Assembly: GCA_016840595.1 (NCBI GenBank)
Contig: JAEOSA010000139.1
Span: forward strand, 1 to 5,544
Direction: 5' to 3'
DNA from: Candidatus Hermodarchaeota archaeon
GTDB lineage: Archaea > Asgardarchaeota > Hermodarchaeia > Hermodarchaeales > Hermodarchaeaceae
DNA length: 5,544 bases
The position numbers and the translations under genes are program-made. Each line of letters opens with the position of its first letter. The stretch's first letter is position 1. Of this stretch, positions 1 to 5,544 are shown one piece after another. Below the pieces are notes generated by a model, which ran no database searches, was not told the DNA's origin, and was given only the letters and a program-made list of their open reading frames with translations.

Positions 1-584
1 GGTTCACCTCGAATTGCCTTCTCAAATAATTTTGGTGCAGTCCGTTCAGATTCACCCATGACAATGCAATCAAACCCAAATTCCTCTCGTAGCTTCGGGT
101 TCTGTAGTTGCCAAGATCCTGCACCACCCAGAATCCTTGGGGTTCTATACTTCTTTAATGCAGAATCACGCATTAATCGGCGAAATTCTAATCCCGTTGC
201 TGCAACGCTACCAAGCCCTGTAAGAGAGGTATACGTCAAGCTGACGTACGCCATTCCTAAGGGGTCCATACTGGAAATGCCCACAACTTTGGTCTTGGGT
301 CCCATTACATGTTTGAGTTGGCTGGGATGAACGGTAATAATATCTTCTTCATCAAATCCGCTTTCCAAAAGCGTCGCTTCGATTTTTCGAAGCCCATACG
401 GAGCAAAAGGTGCCGAATGGTCAGGCTTTGGTGGGTCTGGCTTATACATGCGTCTTAGCACGGTTTTTGGAAAAAGTCGTCCTGGGAAACCACCCGCAAA
501 TGCCATGAAAGGATCTGCATCCCACCCAGCCATCTCAGCAACAGAAGCTGTTAAGACAACTTGCTTTCCACCGTTTCGACCCAT
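1..584 (-). CDS. B12-binding-domain radical SAM protein, N-terminal part (runs off left edge)
   Basis: An uninterrupted minus-strand frame of 194 codons reads from ATG 584 to the window edge. It starts MGRNGGKQVVLTAS and has the layout of an N-terminal cobalamin-binding Rossmann domain of COG1032-type radical SAM enzymes. Visible parts are APYGLRKIEATLLESGF (about residues 61-77), a strand KVVGISSMDPLGM (99-111), a helix around GLEFRRLMRD (131-140), RILGGAGSWQL (150-160, equivalent to the usual GGPHA turn) and FDCIVMGESE (171-180). The canonical DxHxxG cobalamin-ligating motif is absent, as in many members of this broad group. The CxxxCxxC iron-sulfur motif would lie beyond the edge, so the radical SAM assignment rests on N-terminal resemblance only. 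ATG 587 is directly adjacent, but ATG 584 has the better ribosome-site spacing. Substrate unknown. Alternative: a B12-binding domain protein without the SAM domain. Confidence 0.75.
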   Translation of the reverse strand, partial: MGRNGGKQVVLTASVAEMAGWDADPFMAFAGGFPGRLFPKTVLRRMYKPDPPKPDHSAPFAPYGLRKIEATLLESGFDEEDIITVHPSQLKHVMGPKTKVVGISSMDPLGMAYVSLTYTSLTGLGSVAATGLEFRRLMRDSALKKYRTPRILGGAGSWQLQNPKLREEFGFDCIVMGESERTAPKLFEKAIRGE

Positions 585-591
585 CATTGAT

Positions 592-596
592 TCCTC
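592..596 (-). promoter_or_regulatory. Shine-Dalgarno site of the B12/radical SAM gene
   Basis: GAGGA on the minus strand lies 4 nt before ATG 587 and 7 nt before ATG 584. The spacing favours ATG 584, which gives the N-terminus MGRNGG. Confidence 0.55.
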
Positions 597-718
597 AAAG
601 TCTCATTCTGTGGTGTCTTGTATAATCGTGTTCGTTCTTTCCTCTGTGCCACTGACATCTTGGCATGAAGAGGAGCTATTTAGGTGTTTGCCCCTAGTTG
701 CTTCTCAAGTTCTTCAAG

Positions 719-726
719 CATATAAG
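719..726 (-). promoter_or_regulatory. Candidate archaeal TATA box (CTTATATG) for the B12/radical SAM gene
   Basis: The minus strand reads AAACTTATATGC here, a good match to an archaeal TATA element, in the gap after tldE. Transcription would begin roughly 25 nt downstream, near 697, leaving a leader of about 110 nt. Weaker alternatives are CTAAATAG near 680 and GATTATACAA near 627; the last would leave a leader under 20 nt. The element suggests the radical SAM gene can be transcribed independently of the peptidase genes. No T-rich terminator was seen after tldE. Confidence 0.35.
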
Positions 727-762
727 TTTGACCTGTTTTCTAGTCATCTATTATAAGGCGAA

Positions 763-2136
763 TTATTGTGTCGCTGCAGTCATCGTGGTATCTTTGATTC
801 GGACAAAGGGAATGAAGGTTGGTGTAGTGACTTCCCACCATCGAATCTGACGTGGTGATTTGCCTAAGGCTTCAATGTTGGCTGTCATGCGAAGTATGTT
901 ATCGGAGATGCGAAGTTTCTGTATTGATTGACCAATCTCGCCGTTTTCAATAATAAACATACCATCCCGAGGGATTGTTGAAAATACACCTTCAAGCCGA
1001 TTAGTATATCGCAAATACCAATTCGAAGTAACATATATTGTAGGGCGGTTGGGTTCGAGTAATTCTTCGAATGACGCATCACCTGGTTCAAATACGAGAT
1101 TCGAAGAAGACGGAACAAACATCTTTGATCCAATCCCAAAGCGTGCGATTGAGCAATTACCGGTGGTTTTCACTTGCATCATCTTGGCCGTCGAAGCATT
1201 ATGGATAACGCCTTGAAGGGTTCCATTCTGAAAGATGGGTGACTTTTGCGTTGGAGTGCCTTCAACATCAAATGGCGCGCTGCCTAACCCATTCGGTTTC
1301 CGTCCATCATCCCATACGCTCAATGAATCAGGACCCAATTTTTTACCAATTTTATCTTTGAGCGGACTCATTCCCATCATCAATAACAATGGGTTCGCGG
1401 TTTGAGCCAAAGAACCTAAAATCGAGGCTGCGACGGTAGGATGCAAGACTAAATCGTAAACTCCAGCCTTCCCCTGTTTACCTCCAACCGCCTGTAAAGC
1501 GATTTCTCCGGACTCTTGACCAGCTTGAACTATGTCTTTTTCAGCGGTACTGATCCTCCGTCCAACTGCCAGACCCTGCCCTGAACTTTCAGGATCGACA
1601 AAACTCCTTAAGGTCATTCGATACGCTGATTCCGGATAGTCACCGCTAAATCCCTTTGTCGTTTCGACCAAATTGTAGGTTTCATTGAAAAAGAACGAAC
1701 CAGCGGTACGTTTTGCTCCAGCCTCTTGCGCCGCGTTTAAGGCTGCTGTAACCACATCCGGTGCTTGGTTGGGAAAGTCACGAATCCGTCTATCATAAAG
1801 CTTGTCAACTTTTGTAGGTGGTTTCAGCTCTTCCTGTAAACCCGAATAGAGCGGTGTTGGCTGAAGACTTCGCACTAATTTCGCTAAACGACCTATTTCT
1901 CCATCAATCAACTTCGGAGTAGGACTGAAAATTTCAGTCGTGCCAACCTTACCATCTATGGCAACAAAAATATCGAATACTGTATAGTTCCATTGTTTGA
2001 AGATATCAATCTCCGAATTACTGATTCGAATCTGATGCTCTAATACGTCACGTGCCTGAACTACTGCGTCTCCCTTGGTAGAGGCGACCTTCAAGGCATG
2101 GTCAACTAAATCCTGTACTTCTTTCTGTTCCATCAT
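763..2136 (-). CDS. tldE: TldE/PmbA-type subunit of the TldD/TldE protease
   Basis: 457 aa from ATG 2136. This is a TldD/PmbA-family protein of the non-catalytic TldE branch. The N-terminal domain (about residues 1-200) has the family start EVQDLVDHALKVASTKGDA. The C-terminal domain contains GVYDLVLHPTVAASIL (225-240), where TldD has its HExxxH helix; here there is a His but no HExxxH, so zinc is not expected. The family signature SAPFDVEGTPTQKSPIFQNG (286-305) and the TTGN turn (324-327) are clear. In E. coli, TldE pairs with TldD as a heterodimer and TldD carries the active site. The frame stays open upstream to 2196, but that extension lies inside tldD and has no ribosome site; ATG 2136 has GGAGGTG 7 nt upstream and overlaps the tldD stop as ATGA. 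ATG 2133 is an equivalent alternative. Cytoplasmic: no signal peptide or membrane span. Confidence 0.93.
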   Translation of the reverse strand: MMEQKEVQDLVDHALKVASTKGDAVVQARDVLEHQIRISNSEIDIFKQWNYTVFDIFVAIDGKVGTTEIFSPTPKLIDGEIGRLAKLVRSLQPTPLYSGLQEELKPPTKVDKLYDRRIRDFPNQAPDVVTAALNAAQEAGAKRTAGSFFFNETYNLVETTKGFSGDYPESAYRMTLRSFVDPESSGQGLAVGRRISTAEKDIVQAGQESGEIALQAVGGKQGKAGVYDLVLHPTVAASILGSLAQTANPLLLMMGMSPLKDKIGKKLGPDSLSVWDDGRKPNGLGSAPFDVEGTPTQKSPIFQNGTLQGVIHNASTAKMMQVKTTGNCSIARFGIGSKMFVPSSSNLVFEPGDASFEELLEPNRPTIYVTSNWYLRYTNRLEGVFSTIPRDGMFIIENGEIGQSIQKLRISDNILRMTANIEALGKSPRQIRWWEVTTPTFIPFVRIKDTTMTAATQ

Positions 2137-3575
2137 GTTGAAACACCTCCAACTCGTATTGCACGGAGCCGCATCGCATCCGGACCCCCATGCCATACTG
2201 GTATCCCCTGACTAGGATCTGATTTCCCGCAAATTGCCTGTTCTGCAGTAAATCCTTTTGAACACGCATCCACTGCGTCGAATAATCCGCGGGAGGTCAA
2301 TTCTAGCACGGGCCTTCGTACAAAATCGTCAGTAATTTCACCATCTCTGATGAGCCGGGCATATGATCCAACATATTTCGATTGATATCGGCGGTCGTCA
2401 ATATTCCATTCTGTGAACGATTTCATGTATATTCCAAATTTGATATCTTCGACTAATTCCTCTTTTGAGTAATCTCCAGGCGCGATGTACGTATTAGCCA
2501 TACGGGGGATGGGCTCACGATTATAGTTAGTTGCTCGTGAGGATCCATTGGATTTTACACCTGCTCGTCCTGCTGAGAGGCGATCGTGAAACATTTCATT
2601 GGCGACGCCCTCTTTAATCAGATACCGGGGTCGGGCTTTTACTCCCTCATCGTCATACAAATAGAATCCACCGCTTTTAGGGATGGTTGGGTCGTCAATT
2701 ACGGTAACAGCTGGTGATCCGACCCGTGCGGTTCCAACGTCAATGTCCATCCAGAAGGATTCGCCGGCATTCATGCCTTCGCGTCCTTGTATGCGGTCTG
2801 CTTCGGAGGGGTGTCCGCAGTTTTCGTGGGAGATGATGCCGGCGACTTCCGGTCCTACGATAAAATCAACGGGTTTGTCAAAGGTCATCGCTTCAGCGTT
2901 ATCTGCCACAATTTTGGCATCTTGGGCTTCTTCAACAAAACTTTGGATGAACTGTGGGTCAATGAACCATTCCCAGCCTCCAGTTGCACCACGACTAATC
3001 CATCGTTGTTCAATACCTTTGTCACCTTTCGCTGTGAACATTGAGAGATATCGTCCGAGACTATAATCAGATTCGACTTGGGTTCCCTCGTTGTTGGCGA
3101 TGAGCTTCTTACTCGTCTCTAGTGCAAAGATAATAAGGCGGAAGGGTAGAGTGTCGTTTTTGAAGGTACTTGTGAGGGTTTTGTCAACTTCAAAAATACG
3201 GTTGAGTTTTGTCTCTGAAGGGATATCCGCAAACGGAATTTTCACAGGGACTTCCCACCGAGTTTGGATGGTGGGTTCTTCAGAGAGTACAAGTGGAATT
3301 TTTCGCTTTGAGGATTGAGCGAGACGGATAGCTGTTTTGACAGCTCCTTCAATCTCTTCTTTATTGAGTCTAGCCGTCGATACAAATCCAATACCACCAT
3401 TTGCTAGAGCGCGGATTCCGATGCCTGCCGTTTTGGTTGTACCTGCAGAGATAATCTCACCGTTTCGAGTGGAATAGCCTTCTACTACCGATTGCACATA
3501 TCGCAGTTCGATGTAGTCGGCTCCTTGGGCGTCACCGAATTGGACGCCATGCTGAACAAGGTCATGAAACGTCAT
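2133..3575 (-). CDS. tldD: TldD-type zinc metallopeptidase subunit
   Basis: 480 aa from ATG 3575. This is the catalytic subunit of the TldD/TldE protease (peptidase family U62), which in E. coli degrades unfolded peptides and processes small peptide substrates such as microcin B17 precursor and CcdA. The HExxxH motif is intact as HENCGH (residues 250-255) within ISHENCGHPSEAD, followed by GMNAGESFW. The likely third zinc ligand is Cys449 in AICGKSDPSQGIPV, equivalent to E. coli TldD Cys454. Other family marks are YDDEGV (307-312), RMANTYIAPGDYS (358-370) and the terminal VGG. Length is normal for the family. A TTG at 3587 in the same frame is an alternative start, but neither start has a ribosome site, and a TATA-like box 30 nt upstream of ATG 3575 favours that ATG with a very short leader. 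Its stop overlaps the tldE start by 4 nt. It lies 97 bp downstream of the M29 aminopeptidase gene. Confidence 0.94.
   Translation of the reverse strand: MTFHDLVQHGVQFGDAQGADYIELRYVQSVVEGYSTRNGEIISAGTTKTAGIGIRALANGGIGFVSTARLNKEEIEGAVKTAIRLAQSSKRKIPLVLSEEPTIQTRWEVPVKIPFADIPSETKLNRIFEVDKTLTSTFKNDTLPFRLIIFALETSKKLIANNEGTQVESDYSLGRYLSMFTAKGDKGIEQRWISRGATGGWEWFIDPQFIQSFVEEAQDAKIVADNAEAMTFDKPVDFIVGPEVAGIISHENCGHPSEADRIQGREGMNAGESFWMDIDVGTARVGSPAVTVIDDPTIPKSGGFYLYDDEGVKARPRYLIKEGVANEMFHDRLSAGRAGVKSNGSSRATNYNREPIPRMANTYIAPGDYSKEELVEDIKFGIYMKSFTEWNIDDRRYQSKYVGSYARLIRDGEITDDFVRRPVLELTSRGLFDAVDACSKGFTAEQAICGKSDPSQGIPVWHGGPDAMRLRAIRVGGVST
2144..2150 (-). promoter_or_regulatory. Strong Shine-Dalgarno site of tldE inside the tldD 3' end
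   Basis: The minus strand reads GGAGGTG, 7 nt before ATG 2136. It lies in the last codons of tldD (Gly-Gly-Val) and decides the tldE start. It is the strongest ribosome site in the window and fits translational coupling of the two subunits. Confidence 0.8.
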
Positions 3576-3604
3576 AGAATCGAACAAACTGGAACGGTGT
3601 TGCC

Positions 3605-3612
3605 ATAAAAAG
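3605..3612 (-). promoter_or_regulatory. Candidate TATA box (CTTTTTAT) for tldD-tldE
   Basis: The minus strand reads GCTTTTTATGG in the 97-bp gap between the M29 gene and tldD. Its centre is about 33 nt from ATG 3575, so a transcript starting about 25 nt downstream would be nearly leaderless. This would explain why tldD has no visible ribosome site. AT-rich stretches like this occur by chance, so the call is weak. Confidence 0.3.
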
Positions 3613-3672
3613 CGAACTCATCCACAGAGTTTTTCATGAGGAACGCGCGGTTGCATTTTTCGCTGTTCACCG

Positions 3673-4743
3673 TTATTTTTCCCAGAAGAATTTGCCCTTT
3701 TCGTAGATGACAAAGTCACCTGCAAGGATTTTTCCTTCGTCTTTCATGGATTTGATGATGTCAACATGGACAGCACTTTCATTGGTGCCTTTACATTCAG
3801 GATAGGCCATCCCTAAGGCACAATGAATGGTGTCACCGATTTTTTCATCAAAGAGCATATTCAACGTATATCGTTTGATTCCGCGATTGGTTCCAATCGC
3901 CATTTCACCAAGGTACTTAACTCCTTCATCTACTTCTAGCAGAGCATCGAGTGCCTTTTGCCCACGTTCCGCTGAGTGTTTAACGACTTTTCCGTCCTTG
4001 AATTCGAGACGAACACCTTGGATTTCAGTTCCAGCAAAGAGAAAAGGAACATCAAAGTAAATTTGACCTTCGACGGACTTTTCAACTGGGCTGATGAAGA
4101 CTTCTCCACTTGGCATGTTATTTGTGCCTTCGGCAGCAACCCAAAGCCGATCTTTTGTAGAGGCTTTCAAATCTGTCTCTTTCCCAATGAATCGGATTGT
4201 ATCACTTGCTTGAAGTTTGTCGCGAAGTTTTCGCATTAACTTAGCTTCCTTCTCCCAGTCTAACAAAACCGCTCCATAAACAAAGTCTTGGTACTCACTC
4301 AGACTCATTTTTCCTTCCTGAGCAAGTGCCTGATTAGGATGAATTGTTCCGCACCAGCGTTTCTTAAGAACCTCATCTGAAATCGGCTTCGTCGTTTGGG
4401 AACGACGCATCAATCGTTTGGGATCGACACCTGCTAGAGCCCGAGTGTTCGAAGGTGAACTAAGGCTAATGAGTACATCGGAGGCCTTAATGGCTTCCAT
4501 TTGAGGTTTGGGAAACAGGTCCAATGCCTCATCGCTAGCTGTATCCATATAACCGCGGGAGAGTTCTGAAGAACCCATCAGCGTTAAAGTAGATGCACCC
4601 TTTTCAGCAATTTTCTTGACAATTTCCACAGCCAAATCGTGGGCGTCAATATCAGCAAACAGAATAACCATATCACCTGCTTTGACTTTCGTTGAGTAAT
4701 CAACTAAAATCTGAGCATGTTCAACAATTCGTGGATCAACCAT
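3673..4743 (-). CDS. M29-family metallo-aminopeptidase (AmpS/PepS-like)
   Basis: 356 aa from ATG 4743. This is a leucyl-type aminopeptidase of MEROPS family M29, which removes N-terminal residues from peptides with a two-metal centre. All ligand positions known from AmpS/AmpT enzymes can be placed: Glu214 in MPSGEVF, Glu280 in LGEMAIGTN, His307 and the catalytic Tyr314 in HCALGMAYPE, and His326 and Asp328 in AVHVD. The Glu-Glu spacing (66) and His-Tyr spacing (7) match the family. The N-terminal substrate-gating domain begins DPRIVEHAQILVDYSTKVKAGD. It is shorter than the roughly 410-residue bacterial enzymes, partly because the loop between Tyr314 and His326 is about a dozen residues shorter, as I recall for compact archaeal members. 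A TTG at 4758 could extend it by 5 codons, but GAGGT lies 8 nt before ATG 4743. It is co-oriented with tldD and tldE, consistent with a shared role in peptide turnover. Cytoplasmic. Confidence 0.92.
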   Translation of the reverse strand: MVDPRIVEHAQILVDYSTKVKAGDMVILFADIDAHDLAVEIVKKIAEKGASTLTLMGSSELSRGYMDTASDEALDLFPKPQMEAIKASDVLISLSSPSNTRALAGVDPKRLMRRSQTTKPISDEVLKKRWCGTIHPNQALAQEGKMSLSEYQDFVYGAVLLDWEKEAKLMRKLRDKLQASDTIRFIGKETDLKASTKDRLWVAAEGTNNMPSGEVFISPVEKSVEGQIYFDVPFLFAGTEIQGVRLEFKDGKVVKHSAERGQKALDALLEVDEGVKYLGEMAIGTNRGIKRYTLNMLFDEKIGDTIHCALGMAYPECKGTNESAVHVDIIKSMKDEGKILAGDFVIYEKGKFFWEK

Positions 4744-4751
4744 ACAGGATA

Positions 4752-4756
4752 ACCTC
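4752..4756 (-). promoter_or_regulatory. Shine-Dalgarno site of the M29 aminopeptidase
   Basis: The minus strand reads GAGGT, 8 nt before ATG 4743. It selects that ATG over the upstream TTG at 4758, which lies within or beside this site. Confidence 0.6.
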
Positions 4757-4810
4757 AACTAGTATTTTTCTTAAGGAAGAAGTGTTTTCTTTTATGGGTT
4801 TGGATTCAGG

Positions 4811-4819
4811 TTAAATAAG
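4811..4819 (-). promoter_or_regulatory. Candidate TATA box (CTTATTTAA) for the aminopeptidase transcript
   Basis: The minus strand reads AGTGGGGCTTATTTAACC. This is a TATA-like element with a purine-rich segment directly upstream where a BRE would lie. Initiation about 25 nt downstream, near 4790, would leave a leader of about 45 nt containing the GAGGT site. It is probably the promoter for the peptidase genes, but this is sequence resemblance only. Confidence 0.35.
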
Positions 4820-4932
4820 CCCCACTATTCTCGCGTGAGTTATGATTTTCATATCTTTGCGGTCCGGAAGGCTTTTGAATAACAACTTTTCAATTCAAGT
4901 CACTTCAGGGTAGCAGTATGGAATTCATGCGT

Positions 4933-4958
4933 GTGATTTGAACGCGTGATTTGAACGC
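4933..4958. repeat. Perfect tandem repeat of a 13-bp unit, two copies
   Basis: GTGATTTGAACGC occurs twice back to back (4933-4945 and 4946-4958) with no mismatch. The end of the second copy, AACGC (4954-4958), also pairs with GCGTT at 4966-4970 around a 7-nt loop CTTATTT, forming a small hairpin. The position in the middle of a divergent promoter region is typical of operator sites, though a replication-slippage duplication is equally simple. Confidence 0.85.
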
Positions 4959-5086
4959 CTTATTTGCGTTATGGATATTGTGAAGATTATGAAAAACAGT
5001 AAGGACTCATAGAGATAACTGATAAAAATTCAAACCGTTAGATGTGTTTAATTCTGGAACACTATGAAAGACAACCAGCCATAACA

Positions 5087-5097
5087 CTTTTGAAAAG
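5087..5097. repeat. Short perfect palindrome CTTTTGAAAAG
   Basis: Two 5-bp arms surround a central G, 76 bp before the thiolase start, in A-rich sequence. It could be a dimeric regulator site near the thiolase promoter, but a palindrome this short and AT-rich is expected by chance fairly often. Confidence 0.35.
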
Positions 5098-5172
5098 AAA
5101 AAACGCAACCCACAACCTGAAGACTTGAGAACAGAGTTCAACCTTGTTAAAAAAATCAAAGAGTGAATTATC

Positions 5173-5544
5173 GTGACAGTGGCAATAATTGGTATTGGGT
5201 GCACATCATTTAACTCCGTAACAGCCGACGTTTCGTTTAAGGAGCAGATGTTTGAAGCTGCCGTCAAAGCTTATGCGGATGCAGGCGTCAACGCCCGCAA
5301 AGACATCGGCAGCTTTCTCACGGCAGCAGAGGACTACTGGGAAGGTTACTCTATCTTTGATGAGTTCGTTCCCGACCAACTCGGTGCTGTCCTTCGTTCT
5401 GTGTGTACGATTGGAGGTGACGGTCTGCTTGCCATAAGTAATGGTGCGATGCAGATTGAAACCGGATTATTTGATGTGGTGGCAGTCGAGGCTCATAGTA
5501 AAGCCTCGGATATGCTCACCTTTGATGGTATTTTGTCCCATGCA
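5173..5544 (+). CDS. Thiolase-fold protein (acetyl-CoA acetyltransferase-like), N-terminal part (runs off right edge)
   Basis: 124 codons from GTG 5173 to the edge. The start is well bounded: an in-frame TGA at 5164-5166 leaves only this GTG, a second GTG at 5179, or rare ATT/ATC codons. A weak GAGTG lies 7 nt upstream. The N-terminus MTVAIIGIGCTSF is the first thiolase strand. It is followed by the helix EQMFEAAVKAYADAGV (24-39) and the nucleophile region SVCTIGGDGLLA, where Cys78 sits at the acyl-accepting position. Next is the strand LFDVVAVEAHSKASD (99-113), typical of archaeal thiolase-domain proteins. Such proteins make or cleave acetoacetyl-CoA or related 3-ketoacyl-CoAs. In archaea they often sit beside a DUF35 OB-fold/zinc-ribbon protein and HMG-CoA synthase, which would be expected to the right if this is a mevalonate-type unit. 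An internal AAGGAG before Met26 is probably not a start, because it would delete the first strand. The His and second Cys of the active site are outside the window. Confidence 0.88.
   Translation, partial: MTVAIIGIGCTSFNSVTADVSFKEQMFEAAVKAYADAGVNARKDIGSFLTAAEDYWEGYSIFDEFVPDQLGAVLRSVCTIGGDGLLAISNGAMQIETGLFDVVAVEAHSKASDMLTFDGILSHA

Larger units (their letters stand above)
4744..5172. other. Divergent intergenic region between aminopeptidase and thiolase genes
   Basis: About 430 bp lie between two divergently transcribed genes, with no credible coding sequence. The longest frames are a 23-codon plus-strand frame at 4842-4913 and a minus-strand frame (5007-5267) that overlaps the thiolase start; neither has a ribosome site or recognisable protein. 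The region becomes A-rich toward the thiolase. It holds a TATA-like box for the leftward genes, a 13-bp tandem repeat with an adjoining hairpin (4933-4970) and an 11-bp palindrome (5087-5097). No tRNA, rRNA or known riboswitch was recognised. A small RNA or a regulator-binding region is possible. Confidence 0.6.

Noticed and set aside
595..666. Minus-strand 23-codon frame starting MPRCQWHRGK
   Set aside because: It has no ribosome site, an odd His/Arg-rich composition, and it overlaps the radical SAM ribosome site.
448..756. Plus-strand 102-codon frame
   Set aside because: It is antisense to the radical SAM gene and the spacer; the minus-strand frame has clear family motifs and this one has none.
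2137..2196. N-terminal extension of tldE by 20 codons to a start at 2196
   Set aside because: It lies inside the tldD coding sequence, the added residues do not resemble the family, and GGAGGTG points to ATG 2136.
2683..3066. Plus-strand 127-codon frame
   Set aside because: It is antisense to the zinc-site half of tldD and mirrors its conserved codons; it shows no protein family signature.
3593..3674. Distant inverted repeat AACGGTG / CACCGTT flanking the M29-tldD gap
   Set aside because: The arms are only 7 bp with 68 bases between them and one arm overlaps the M29 stop; no T-run follows, so it is not a convincing terminator or operator.
5239..5250. AAGGAG followed by ATG as an alternative thiolase start at 5248
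   Set aside because: The spacing is only 3 nt and it would remove the first strand VAIIGIGCTSF, which is conserved in thiolases.
5007..5267. Minus-strand 86-codon frame with a hydrophobic stretch
   Set aside because: It overlaps the first 95 bases of the thiolase gene antisense, lacks a ribosome site, and its hydrophobicity is explained by A-rich DNA read on the other strand.

Overview
The window most likely comes from an archaeon of roughly mid-40s percent GC. The evidence is the family content: a compact M29 aminopeptidase, a split TldD/TldE pair, an archaeal-style thiolase of the 'EAHSKASD' type and a B12-binding radical SAM protein. Upstream sites also look like TATA boxes (CTTATATG, CTTATTTA) rather than bacterial -35/-10 pairs, and they occur together with Shine-Dalgarno sequences (GGAGGTG, GAGGT, GAGGA). 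An Asgard lineage such as Thorarchaeia would fit the composition and families, but that is a guess from recall and not something the sequence proves.

Layout from right to left along the minus strand: an M29-family metallo-aminopeptidase (4743..3673), a TldD-type zinc peptidase (3575..2133), its partner TldE/PmbA (2136..763, joined to tldD by an ATGA stop/start overlap), a 175-bp spacer with TATA-like boxes and short ORFs, and the first 194 codons of a B12-binding-domain radical SAM protein that runs off the left edge (584..1). On the plus strand, after a roughly 430-bp divergent intergenic region (4744..5172), the first 124 codons of a thiolase-fold protein begin at a GTG (5173) and run off the right edge.

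Functionally the core is a peptide-degradation cluster. TldD/TldE form a heterodimeric protease that cuts unfolded or small peptides, and the M29 enzyme trims N-terminal residues from peptides. Together they could take short peptides to free amino acids in the cytoplasm. The radical SAM gene is co-oriented but separated by 175 bp with its own promoter-like and ribosome-binding signals, so it may or may not be co-transcribed. The thiolase is transcribed divergently and probably belongs to a separate acyl-CoA or mevalonate-related unit that continues to the right.

The main material not explained by genes is the divergent intergenic region. It carries a perfect 13-bp tandem repeat followed by a small hairpin, and an 11-bp palindrome nearer the thiolase. 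No RNA genes, CRISPR arrays, insertion sequences or clear terminators were seen. I found no convincing new defence or mobile system; the window looks mostly like ordinary chromosomal metabolism.
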